Shown here: positions 46,914 to 54,832 of the stretch, piece by piece
How the letters are laid out: every line of letters starts with the position of its first letter
Position numbering within the stretch: position 1 is the stretch's first letter
Origin: DAIMZI01 sp036734025
GTDB taxonomy: Bacteria > Pseudomonadota > Alphaproteobacteria > Rhizobiales > Rhodomicrobiaceae
Length of the DNA stretch: 64,000 bases
NCBI GenBank assembly: GCA_036734025.1
Contig: DAIMZI010000010.1
Coordinates: 31,328-95,327, forward strand
Direction: 5' to 3'
The notes under the pieces: model-generated
Seen by the model: only the letters and a program-made list of their open reading frames with translations
What the model was told of the DNA's origin: nothing
Database searches by the model: none
Program-made: the position numbers and the translations under genes

Positions 46914-48389
46914 ATGCTTCATGTAACTGCCAATAGTTCGGCCAAACACCCCATCGAGGCGAACGGCCGCCTGAAAACGGATATCTGCATCATCGGCGCG
47001 GGGTCCGGCGGTCTGTCTGTCGCGGCCGGCGCAGTGCAGATGGGCGCCTCCGTCGTGCTCATCGAAAAGGGCAGGATGGGCGGGGACTGCCTGAACACCG
47101 GCTGCGTGCCGTCAAAGGCGCTCATCGCCGCTGCCCATGTCGCGCACACGCCGCGAGGCGGCAGCGAATTCGGCATCACGAATTTCGATCCGGCGGTCGA
47201 GTTTCCCGCCGTGCATGATCATGTGCACGGGGTCATTGGCGCCATCGCCCCGCATGACAGTGTCGAGCGCTTCGAGGGGCTCGGGGTGCGGGTCATCGAG
47301 GCGGAGGCGAAATTCGTCTCGCGCAACGAGGTCGAGGCCGGTCCGTACAAGGTCGAGGCCCGCCGATTCGTCGTCGCCACGGGGTCTTCGGCCGCGGTCC
47401 CGCCCATTCCCGGGCTGCAGGACGTTCCCTACCTGACCAACGAGAGCATCTTCGAGCTTCAGACCCGCCCCGAGCATCTCATCATCGTCGGCGGCGGCCC
47501 TATCGGACTGGAGATGGCGCAGGCTTTCCGCCGGCTTGGCGCGCGCGTCAGCCTGGTCGAACAGGGCACGATCCTGGCGCGCGACGAACCCGAAGCGGTG
47601 GCCGTGGTGCGCGAGGCCCTCGTCGCGGAGGGGGTCGAGCTTCACGAAAAGACGGGGGTCAAGGCGTTCGCCCGCAACGGCGAGGCCGTCGAGGTAACGG
47701 TCGAGGACCAGAGCGGAGCGCAACGCACCATCAGCGGCAGCCATGTGCTCATCGCCGTCGGCCGCAAGCCGACCACTCACGGGCTCGGGCTGGAAGCTGC
47801 CGGCATCAAATACGGGCCGAAAGGCATCGAGGTCGATGCGCGCCTGCGCACCAGCAATTCCCGCGTCTTCGCCATCGGCGACGTGGCGAGCGGTCCGCAA
47901 TTCACTCATATCGCTGGCTACCACGCCGGGATCGTCATCCGCAACGCGCTCTTCGCGCTTCCCTCGAAGGTCGATTACAAGGCTCTTCCCTGGGTGACAT
48001 ACGCCGATCCCGAACTGGCGCATGTGGGCCTGACCGAGGCCGATGCGCGCAAGGCCGGCCACGAGGTGCAGATCCTCACCTGGTCTTTCAACGAGAACGA
48101 CCGCGCCCAGGCCGAGAAGCGCACCGAGGGACTGGCCAAGATCGTACTCGGCAGGAAGGGCAAGATCCTCGGGGCGACGATCGTGGGGCCGCACGCCGGC
48201 GAGCTGATCCCGCTGTGGGGCCTTGCGATCCAGAACGGCCTCAAGATTTCGGCCATCGCCAGCATGATCATGCCCTATCCCACGCTCTCGGAAATCTCCA
48301 AACGCGCAGCCGGCAGCTATTACACGCCGACGCTGTTCAGCGCCAAGACGAGGCGCTTCGTGCGGCTCATCCAGCGCGTGCTCCCGTAA
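46914..48389 (+). CDS. Pyridine nucleotide-disulfide oxidoreductase (mercuric reductase-like flavoprotein)
   Basis: 491 residues. FAD site IIGAGSGGLS (26-35), redox disulfide GGDCLNTGCVPSK (Cys59, Cys64), NAD(P) site IIVGGGPIGLEMAQAF, second FAD site VFAIGDVASG, C-terminal interface domain. The usual catalytic His of H-P-T-L-S-E is Tyr (PYPTLSE), as seen in the subgroup linked to TVP38 genes, so it is not a normal lipoamide or mercuric reductase; substrate unknown. First gene of the second SigF-type transcript; GAAGGA 10 nt before the ATG. Confidence 0.85.
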   Translation: MLHVTANSSAKHPIEANGRLKTDICIIGAGSGGLSVAAGAVQMGASVVLIEKGRMGGDCLNTGCVPSKALIAAAHVAHTPRGGSEFGITNFDPAVEFPAVHDHVHGVIGAIAPHDSVERFEGLGVRVIEAEAKFVSRNEVEAGPYKVEARRFVVATGSSAAVPPIPGLQDVPYLTNESIFELQTRPEHLIIVGGGPIGLEMAQAFRRLGARVSLVEQGTILARDEPEAVAVVREALVAEGVELHEKTGVKAFARNGEAVEVTVEDQSGAQRTISGSHVLIAVGRKPTTHGLGLEAAGIKYGPKGIEVDARLRTSNSRVFAIGDVASGPQFTHIAGYHAGIVIRNALFALPSKVDYKALPWVTYADPELAHVGLTEADARKAGHEVQILTWSFNENDRAQAEKRTEGLAKIVLGRKGKILGATIVGPHAGELIPLWGLAIQNGLKISAIASMIMPYPTLSEISKRAAGSYYTPTLFSAKTRRFVRLIQRVLP

Positions 48390-48419
48390 ATGTTACTCAT
48401 AAATCAAGGACCCACTCCA

Positions 48420-49139
48420 ATGAAGCTGCAATCCATCCTCAAGGACAGGCGCGTATGGCTGTTGCTGGCCGCTGTCGCCGCCATCGTCGCGCTGCGCTAT
48501 TCCGGGCTCGGCGACTATCTCTCGCTTGATACCCTCAAGACGCACCGCGCCGAACTCGTCGCCTTCGTCGAGGAGAATTTCGTGCTGGCGGCGCTCGCTT
48601 ATGCCGGCATCTACACGGCCGCTGTCGCCTTCTCGGTTCCCGGCGCCGTGTTCCTGACGCTCTCGGGCGGATTCCTGTTCGGCGCCGTCACGGGCACGCT
48701 GCTGACAGTGACCGCCGCCACCATCGGGGCGACGCTGATCTTCCTCTTTGCGCGGACAATCTTCGGCGACAATGCGCTCGAAAAGCTCGGCCCGCAGGCG
48801 CAAAAACTCGCTGCAAACATCAAGCTCAATGCCTGGTCATATCTTCTGGTGCTGCGGCTCGTGCCGCTGTTCCCGTTCTTCCTGGTAAACCTCATACCCG
48901 CCTTCGTGGGTGTGCGCCTGCCCGTTTACGTGCTGACGACGTTCTTCGGCATCATTCCCGGCACCGCGGTATTCTCGCTTTCTGGCGCCGGGCTCGGCAG
49001 CGTGCTCGACAAGGGCGAGGAATTCTCGGTCGGCTCGGTGCTCACGCCGGAGATCATCGCCGCGCTCGTCGGCCTCGCGCTGCTCTCGCTCGCCGCGATC
49101 CCGCTGCGCAAGCGTTTTGCCAAGCAGGAAACAGCGTAA
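48420..49139 (+). CDS. TVP38/TMEM64 family membrane protein
   Basis: 239 residues, about six hydrophobic segments. The SNARE-associated/VTT domain shows VPGAVFLTLSGGFLFGAVTG (two re-entrant helices) and LRLVPLFPFFLVNLIPAFVG with the conserved Arg and Pro residues. Related DedA proteins flip polyprenyl phosphate or phospholipid; a role in recycling the lipid carrier used by the upstream glycosyltransferases would fit but is inferred. Start at MKLQS (48420), 30 bp after the oxidoreductase; next gene 3 bp downstream. Confidence 0.87.
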   Translation: MKLQSILKDRRVWLLLAAVAAIVALRYSGLGDYLSLDTLKTHRAELVAFVEENFVLAALAYAGIYTAAVAFSVPGAVFLTLSGGFLFGAVTGTLLTVTAATIGATLIFLFARTIFGDNALEKLGPQAQKLAANIKLNAWSYLLVLRLVPLFPFFLVNLIPAFVGVRLPVYVLTTFFGIIPGTAVFSLSGAGLGSVLDKGEEFSVGSVLTPEIIAALVGLALLSLAAIPLRKRFAKQETA

Positions 49140-49142
49140 TCG

Positions 49143-49880
49143 ATGACGGTTGCCATCGGCATATTGTGCAAGGCGCCGCGGGCAGGGTTCAGCAAGACCC
49201 GGCTCGCGGTTCATATGGGGGCTGAGCTTTCCGCCCGGCTTTCAGCAGCGTTCCTGCGCGATGTCGGATCAAGTCTGGCATCGGCCTGCGACGCTGACGG
49301 CGGTATCGCGCCTTACGCGCTGTTCTGCCCTGCCGGCGCGGAAGACGAGCTGCGCTGCCATCTGCCTGCAAGCTTCGACCATATGCTGATGCACGAGGGC
49401 GATCTGGGAACCACGATGCTGAACGCCATCACGGTGCTGCTCGCCCGGGGGCACGAAGCGGCCGTCATCATCGGCTCGGATTTTCCGACACTTCCGCCGG
49501 CCATTCTGACCGAGGCCGCCGCACGGCTGCGCGAGCCGGATACCGACGTAGTGATCGGGCCATCCCTGGACGGCGGATATTATCTTATCGGTGCGCGCGC
49601 AGCGCACGAGGCGCTGTTCCTCGGGATGACATGGAGCACAGGTTCGGTCTTCAGTGATACGCTGGAACGGGCTCGCAGAGCCTGTCTGCGCATCGTCGAA
49701 GTGCCGGCCTGGTATGATGTGGATGATGCCGCCTCCTTTGCGCTTTTGCAGGATCAGCTGGCCGGGCGTCCGATTGCTTCGCTGAGTACTTCGCCTCCCC
49801 CCGGCCCCGCCATTGAAACGCGGCGCGTCCTTCGCGATCATCGCCTTGTCGGACGCGCTTCCGACGCGGCTGGCAATTGA
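49143..49880 (+). CDS. DUF2064 / TIGR04282-type nucleotidyl- or glycosyltransferase-like protein
   Basis: 245 residues with a GT-A/CofC-like fold. N-terminal CKAPRAGFSKTRLA (P-x-x-G-x-x-K-T-R-L) is the nucleotide-binding signature; further blocks are GSDFPTLPPAIL and GPSLDGGYYLIGA, then MTWSTGSVFSDTL. The TIGR04282 group was first described as 'rSAM/selenodomain-associated transferase 1' and later linked to arsenosugar clusters. Here it accompanies a different radical SAM protein. It follows the TVP38 gene by 3 bp. Donor and acceptor are unknown. Confidence 0.82.
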   Translation: MTVAIGILCKAPRAGFSKTRLAVHMGAELSARLSAAFLRDVGSSLASACDADGGIAPYALFCPAGAEDELRCHLPASFDHMLMHEGDLGTTMLNAITVLLARGHEAAVIIGSDFPTLPPAILTEAAARLREPDTDVVIGPSLDGGYYLIGARAAHEALFLGMTWSTGSVFSDTLERARRACLRIVEVPAWYDVDDAASFALLQDQLAGRPIASLSTSPPPGPAIETRRVLRDHRLVGRASDAAGN

Positions 49881-49894
49881 ATGAGGGCGAGGCG

Positions 49895-50863
49895 ATGGAA
49901 CCAGGGCGCACCTGCCCACTAGATTACCGGACGCAGCCCGAGATGCTTGCGGGCGCGCCGGCGCTGGTAACCGATACGCTCTATGTTGTCGGCGGCCTTT
50001 ATGGTAACCGCTTCGCGCTGGATGCGATCGAGGCGCTGGCGGCACGCGAAGCCGCGCCGGTCGCCATCGTCTTCAATGGCGATGCACACTGGTTCGATGC
50101 CGAACCCGAGCCGTTCGCCGCGCTGGAGGAGCGCCTGGCGCGCTTTCCCGCCATTCGCGGTAATGTCGAGACCGAGCTGGGCAAAGAGCATGCAGGCGGG
50201 GCGGGGTGCGGCTGCGCCTATCCCGAGACGGTCGATCAGGCGACGGTCGAGCGCTCCAACGCGATCATGGAACGGCTGCAAGCCACGGCTGCCCTCGTGC
50301 CCGGCGCCAAGGCACGCTTTCGCGCACTCCCGCCATTGATGACGGCAGCCGTCGGCAGCGCCCGCATCGGCATCGTGCACGGCGATCCGACCGCCATTGC
50401 CGGCTGGGGGTTTTCGCGTGAGAAGCTCGACGACAGCAGGTCGCGCGGTTGGATAGGGCAGGTTTTCGAGGCGGCGGATGTCGATATCTTTGCCTGCACG
50501 CATACCTGCGGCGCGGTGATGCGGCGCTTCGATGTCGGCGGTGCGCTCAAGCTTGTCGCCAACAATGGTGCTGCTGGAATGGGAAATTTTGCGGGCAGCC
50601 ATGCCGGGGTCATCACCCGTATCGCCATGCGGCCCGCGCCGGACAGACCCCTCTACAGTGCTCGCCTGGCGGGGCTGTTCATCGAGGCCGTGCCCGTAGC
50701 ATTCGATCTTGATGCCTTCCTTGCAGAGTTCGACGCGATATGGCCGAACGCATCGCCCGCCGCGCTTTCCTATCGAGCCCGGATCCTTGGCGGCAGCAGG
50801 GACACCATCGCCGGGGCGCGTGCCGAAAAAACGCTCCGCTGTCCCCTCACCAGCGCAGTATGA
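49895..50863 (+). CDS. Metallophosphoesterase (calcineurin-like)
   Basis: 322 residues. Metal-ligand blocks in order: VVGGLYGN (degenerate first D-x-H), FNGDAHWFD, IRGNVE (GN-H/E), IVHGDP and ACTHTCGAVM, matching a modified D-x-H / GD / GN-H/E / H / G-H-T-H pattern. The first motif lacks the usual Asp-x-His, so metal binding may be unusual. Start ATG 49895 favoured over a TTG at 49877. Last gene of the second SigF-type transcript; its final 17 bp overlap the convergent anti-sigma gene. May remove a phosphate from the pathway product or lipid carrier (inference). Confidence 0.78.
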   Translation: MEPGRTCPLDYRTQPEMLAGAPALVTDTLYVVGGLYGNRFALDAIEALAAREAAPVAIVFNGDAHWFDAEPEPFAALEERLARFPAIRGNVETELGKEHAGGAGCGCAYPETVDQATVERSNAIMERLQATAALVPGAKARFRALPPLMTAAVGSARIGIVHGDPTAIAGWGFSREKLDDSRSRGWIGQVFEAADVDIFACTHTCGAVMRRFDVGGALKLVANNGAAGMGNFAGSHAGVITRIAMRPAPDRPLYSARLAGLFIEAVPVAFDLDAFLAEFDAIWPNASPAALSYRARILGGSRDTIAGARAEKTLRCPLTSAV

Positions 50864-51479
50864 AGCGGCCCAGAACTGCGCCGAGCGCGGCGACGCCCAC
50901 AATCGCGAGCGAATACCAGAGCGCCACAAACAGCGGCGAGTCGTCGTTGCAGAATATCGCGTAAAGGAGAGCGCCCAATGCGCCGCTTGCCAATCCGGCG
51001 GCAAACCCGGTCAGGGCTGGCGAGACGGAAGCGCCGTGCCTCAGGCCGGCCAATGCGGCAAGGAGCGGAGCGAGCGCCAGCAGCGGAATGGACGCAAGGC
51101 AGGTGAGGGAATTGGCGCCGACCATCCGCGCGCGCCACCCGTCTGCGCCAAGCATCAGGAGGTCCGCCGCGATGGCGCCGGCGAGAACCACGCCTGCCAG
51201 CGACAGCCGTCTGAAGGGAACCTGCGCACCAGGGCGCGCCAGTGCGCAAGCAAGCGGCAGCGCCAGAATGGCGAACAGGGCGACGATCGCCAGTTTCACC
51301 TGGAACCATGGGGAGCCGACCGCCTGCGCCCAGTCCGCGCGCAGACCCCAGGCGGCTAGGAAAATCAGCCCCGCGATCGCAATGCCACCAGCTTCGAACA
51401 GGCCGAAGCGTCGCTCGACGCACTGCCCGGCGTTGCCGGCATCTGCGGATAGGGCTTCGACAAGATCGTCCGTTCTCAT
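50847..51479 (-). CDS. NrsF-like anti-sigma factor (DUF1109)
   Basis: 210 residues, six membrane spans, soluble N-terminus (1-28). Two conserved Cys sit at span edges: Cys127 in ANSLTCLASIP and Cys177 in YAIFCNDDSPLFVALWYS. Both positions match the paired cysteines needed for metal or redox sensing by Caulobacter NrsF, the negative regulator of SigF. Encoded 1 bp after the sigma gene, so made together with it. Convergent with the metallophosphoesterase. Confidence 0.85.
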   Translation of the reverse strand: MRTDDLVEALSADAGNAGQCVERRFGLFEAGGIAIAGLIFLAAWGLRADWAQAVGSPWFQVKLAIVALFAILALPLACALARPGAQVPFRRLSLAGVVLAGAIAADLLMLGADGWRARMVGANSLTCLASIPLLALAPLLAALAGLRHGASVSPALTGFAAGLASGALGALLYAIFCNDDSPLFVALWYSLAIVGVAALGAVLGRFILRW

Positions 51480-51480
51480 G

Positions 51481-52068
51481 TCAGTTGTGCTCTCCAAATC
51501 GCTTGGCAAGTGCGCCGAGCGCGCGATGCAGCGTGACGCGGACCGCACCTTCCGTCATGTCGAGACGGCTGGCGGTCTCCGCGGTCGAGCGACCGTCCAC
51601 GAAAAGCGATATCACCACCGTTTTCTGCTTCTCCGGCAGGGTCGAGGCCATGCGGATGATGTCGCGCGCGGGAAGCTGCTGTTCTTCTTCTTCAGCGGGG
51701 ATGACCTCGGCATAATCGTCGATCGACACATGGAAGCGGCCGCCGCGGCGGCGCAAGGCGTCGATCAGCTTGTAGCGGGTGATGGCCCTGACCCACGGAC
51801 CGAAAAGCTCGCTCTCGTTCCATGTGTGTCGCTTAAGATGCACGGCCAGCAAGGTTTCCTGCACGATGTCCTCAATGTCGGAGTGCGGTAGACCCAAGGC
51901 CGACGAGTTGCGCCTTGCAAGCCCGCGCAAATATGTGACCAGATCCGCCAGAAGCAGTTTGTAGGCGGTCTTGTCCCCATTTCGCTCTGCCAGCATCCAT
52001 TGGCGCCATTGCTGCTCGCGGTCGGTCATCCGCTGCTTCATGTAATCTTTCGTTTCGGCAGGCGTCAT
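51481..52068 (-). CDS. SigF-like ECF RNA polymerase sigma factor
   Basis: 195 residues. Region 2: LPHSDIEDIVQETLLAVHLKRHTW and FGPWVRAITRYKLIDALRRRGGRF; region 4: LPEKQKTVVISLFVDGRSTAETA and TEGAVRVTLHRALGAL. An N-terminal 30 residues precede region 2, as in SigF. Pairing with a DUF1109 anti-sigma factor identifies the group. Likely recognises GTAACG-N16-CGAA at 42682 and 46839. No such element is visible upstream of this gene itself. (Long stretches above are separate segments.). Confidence 0.88.
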   Translation of the reverse strand: MTPAETKDYMKQRMTDREQQWRQWMLAERNGDKTAYKLLLADLVTYLRGLARRNSSALGLPHSDIEDIVQETLLAVHLKRHTWNESELFGPWVRAITRYKLIDALRRRGGRFHVSIDDYAEVIPAEEEEQQLPARDIIRMASTLPEKQKTVVISLFVDGRSTAETASRLDMTEGAVRVTLHRALGALAKRFGEHN

Positions 52069-52516
52069 TGTTACATCCCGGGATGAACGTCATGACGAAG
52101 GCTGCCGTGGACGCTGGCCTGGACGCCGCATCTCGCAAGCCGTGTCACGACGACCGTATCTGCTGGCTGCCATCATCGTCTGCTGATCACACGCCATTAT
52201 ACATGGCTTGATGACAAATTGGCGGGAGCGCGCGACAAACCCTCATGGCTCCATGATCGCTGGACCCGAGAGCGGGGCGATGGGGGCGGAATTGCCGGGC
52301 TCAGGCAAGGCTGGTCAAAGGTTGAGGCCACTCGCCAGGGGCATGGGGCTCATGTGATCGGCATTCGCCCGACGCCTCCCGCTCGAGGGAGCCGGCGCAG
52401 CCATTTTGCCTTTGGCTTTCATGCCATATATGTTTCATGAGTTCAGGGTGAGGCGGCGCAAGCGCGCCACGTTTGCCCTGATTTCGCGCGCTTTCTCCAC
52501 GGACCATCATCTGAAG
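52069..52516. other. 448-bp intergenic region between divergent sigF-like gene and dusA
   Basis: No convincing gene; the short plus-strand frames lack ribosome sites and family features. It contains promoters of the sigma/anti-sigma operon (minus) and dusA (plus). I searched for GTAAC-N16-CGAA on the minus strand upstream of 52068 and did not find it, so the sigma gene is probably not autoregulated through that motif. Confidence 0.55.
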
Positions 52517-53542
52517 ATGACGCATTATTCTCCTCAAAGATTTGCGGTCGCGCCCATGATGGGCTGGACCGACCGGCATTTCCGCATGTTGCTCCGGCTG
52601 ATTAGCAGGCGTGCGCTGCTTTATACCGAGATGATCACGAGCGCGGCCATCATTCATGGCGACCGCGAGCGGCTGCTTGGCTTTGATGCAGATGAGCGCC
52701 CGCTGGTGCTGCAGCTGGGCGGCAGCGATCCAGACGAACTGGCGCAGGCCGCGCGCATCGGCGCTGCGTTTGGCTATGATGAAATCAACCTGAATGTCGG
52801 CTGCCCGTCCGACAGGGTACAGCGCGGGCGCTTCGGTGCGTGCCTGATGGCCGAGCCGGCGCTGGTCGCGGATTGTGTGGCGGCGATGACGCAGGCTTCG
52901 GATTTGCCGGTGTCGGTGAAATGCCGCATCGGTATCGACGATCAGGACACCGAGGAAAGCCTCGACCGCTTTGTCGATGAGGTCGCCGCGGCCGGATGCG
53001 ACAGCTTCATCATCCATGCGCGCAAGGCCTGGCTGCAGGGCCTTAGTCCGCGTCAGAACCGGGATGTCCCGCCGCTAGATCATGGCCGGGTTCATCGGCT
53101 GAAGGCGGCCCGCCCGGATCTGTGGATCACGATCAATGGCGGGATCACCACGCTGGATGAGGCGCGCGAGCATCTGGCCCACGCCGATGGCGTCATGCTC
53201 GGACGCGCGGTATGCGCCGATCCGTTCCTGCTGGCGGACGTGGACCATTGCATCTTCGGCATGGCTGCCCAGCGCACCAGCCGTTTGACAATCGCGCATC
53301 AGGCATTGCCCTATATCGAGCGGGAATGCAGCCGGGGGACACTCTTGCATGCCATGACCCGCACCATGCTGAACCTGGTTCAGGGCCTGCCCGGCGCGCG
53401 CGCCTTCCGCCGCCATCTGAGCGAGGAAGGCGTCAAGCCAGGCGCCGGCCCGCACACGCTCGAAGCCGCGCTGAAACTTGTCGATGCTGATGATACGCCG
53501 CGCACCATGCGCCCGATAAGCGCGCAAACGGCGCTGCCATAG
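52517..53542 (+). CDS. dusA: tRNA-dihydrouridine(20/20a) synthase
   Basis: 341 residues. FMN TIM-barrel: VAPMMGWTDRHFRMLLR (about 10-26), LQLGGSDP, NVGCPSDRVQRGRFGACLM (with the catalytic Cys near the end, the DusA-specific version), VKCRIGID, and HARKAWLQGLSP. It reduces U20/U20a of tRNA D-loops with NADPH. ATG 52517 was chosen because the DusA fold begins directly after; an upstream open frame has no family similarity. Confidence 0.95.
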   Translation: MTHYSPQRFAVAPMMGWTDRHFRMLLRLISRRALLYTEMITSAAIIHGDRERLLGFDADERPLVLQLGGSDPDELAQAARIGAAFGYDEINLNVGCPSDRVQRGRFGACLMAEPALVADCVAAMTQASDLPVSVKCRIGIDDQDTEESLDRFVDEVAAAGCDSFIIHARKAWLQGLSPRQNRDVPPLDHGRVHRLKAARPDLWITINGGITTLDEAREHLAHADGVMLGRAVCADPFLLADVDHCIFGMAAQRTSRLTIAHQALPYIERECSRGTLLHAMTRTMLNLVQGLPGARAFRRHLSEEGVKPGAGPHTLEAALKLVDADDTPRTMRPISAQTALP

Positions 53543-53618
53543 ATCACCAATTAGAGCGGCCCGCTGTTTGCGCCAAGCCGCCGGGGTATGCTGCGTACCC
53601 CCGATACCGGAGACATTC

Positions 53619-54452
53619 ATGGAAATCGCGCTGCCTTTGGGCGAACTGGCATGGATGACACTTGCCATGCTCGCCGGCGGTGTCGTCGCGGGTTTCCTCG
53701 CCGGTCTGTTCGGCATCGGCGGCGGCGGCATCCTGGTGCCGATTCTCTTCGAGGTCTTCAATCTTGTCGGCGTGCCTATCGAGGTGCGCATGCATCTGGC
53801 CGTCGGTACCTCGCTTGCGATCATTATTCCAACCTCGATACGGTCGTTCAAATCCCATTACGCGCGCGGCGCGGTGGACATGAACGTGCTGCGCGACACG
53901 GGCCCCGCGGTGGGCATCGGCGTCATCATCGGCGTCTTCATAGCCGCCCTCGTGGAAGCTACGGTGCTGAAAGCGGTTTTCCTGGTCTCGGCCACACTGA
54001 TGGCGACGAACATGTTTGTCGGCCGCGGCCAGATCGTGCTCGGCTCCCAGTTGCCCGGGCGCATCGCCAACTGGGCAGTCGGCCTCGCAATCGGCGTTGT
54101 GTGCACTCTCATCGGCATCGGCGGCGGCGCTTATCTGGTGACCTACATGACGCTTTATGGCCGCAGCATCCACCAATCCATCGCGACCGGGGCCGGCCTT
54201 GGGCCGATCATCGCCATCCCGGCAACGATCGGCTTCATCTGGTCGGGGTTCGGCGCTGACGGCTTGCCGCCCGGTTCGCTTGGATATGTCAGCCTTATCG
54301 GCGCGCTGATCATCATTCCCGCAAGCGTGCTGGTTGCCCCGCTCGGCGTGCGTGTCGCCCATGGCCTTTCGGATCGCAAGCTGGAACTGGCCTTCGGCGT
54401 TTTTCTGAGCCTTGTGGCGCTGCGCTTCCTCGCCAGCCTGGTGCTGGAATGA
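53619..54452 (+). CDS. TauE/SafE family permease
   Basis: 277 residues, eight membrane spans in two repeats, each with a glycine motif: GLFGIGGGGILVP (about 27-39) and LIGIGGGAYLVTYM (about 164-177). Family members export sulfite, sulfoacetate or other sulfur/organic anions, often after sulfonate breakdown. No sulfonate gene is adjacent; the possible sulfoacetate operon is 17 kb away. Direction and substrate cannot be read from sequence. Confidence 0.87.
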   Translation: MEIALPLGELAWMTLAMLAGGVVAGFLAGLFGIGGGGILVPILFEVFNLVGVPIEVRMHLAVGTSLAIIIPTSIRSFKSHYARGAVDMNVLRDTGPAVGIGVIIGVFIAALVEATVLKAVFLVSATLMATNMFVGRGQIVLGSQLPGRIANWAVGLAIGVVCTLIGIGGGAYLVTYMTLYGRSIHQSIATGAGLGPIIAIPATIGFIWSGFGADGLPPGSLGYVSLIGALIIIPASVLVAPLGVRVAHGLSDRKLELAFGVFLSLVALRFLASLVLE

Positions 54453-54528
54453 GCCTGCGGGCTGGCATTCGCCACGCCGCCATGATAGCGAGATCGTCAA
54501 TCTGATGTACAAGCTGGAGTTGAGGCCC

Positions 54529-54813
54529 ATGGAACGGTTTTTCGGCGGTCATCCCGCGATGGTGATATTGCGTCTCGTGATCATTTCCATCGTCGTGGGC
54601 GTCGTCCTGCACACCCTTGGCCTGAGCCCGTTCGATCTGATCGAGAACGTCCGCGCCCTTATGCGCTACATTTCCGAGATCGGCGCGGATGTGCTGGAAA
54701 TGCTGCTTCGCTATCTGCTCATCGGCGCGGTGATCGTGGTGCCCATCTGGCTGCTGGTGAGGGTGGTGAAATCGCTGCGCAATCAGTCGCCCGACAGACG
54801 GCCCGACGCCTGA
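54529..54813 (+). CDS. Small membrane protein, DUF6460-like
   Basis: 94 residues, two hydrophobic helices (about 10-32 and 58-80) joined by an amphipathic stretch (LGLSPFDLIENVRALMRYISEI). Start at MERFFGG (54529) has GGAG 8 nt upstream; an in-frame ATG at 54505 is possible. Follows the TauE/SafE gene by 76 bp. Conserved in Alphaproteobacteria, function unknown. Confidence 0.65.
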   Translation: MERFFGGHPAMVILRLVIISIVVGVVLHTLGLSPFDLIENVRALMRYISEIGADVLEMLLRYLLIGAVIVVPIWLLVRVVKSLRNQSPDRRPDA

Positions 54814-54832
54814 ACCCGCGGCGCAACCTTCC

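Noticed and set aside
42738..49880. Naming the cluster an arsenosugar pathway because of the TIGR04282-like gene
   Set aside because: The radical SAM protein lacks the motif context I know for ArsS and no ArsM methyltransferase is present.
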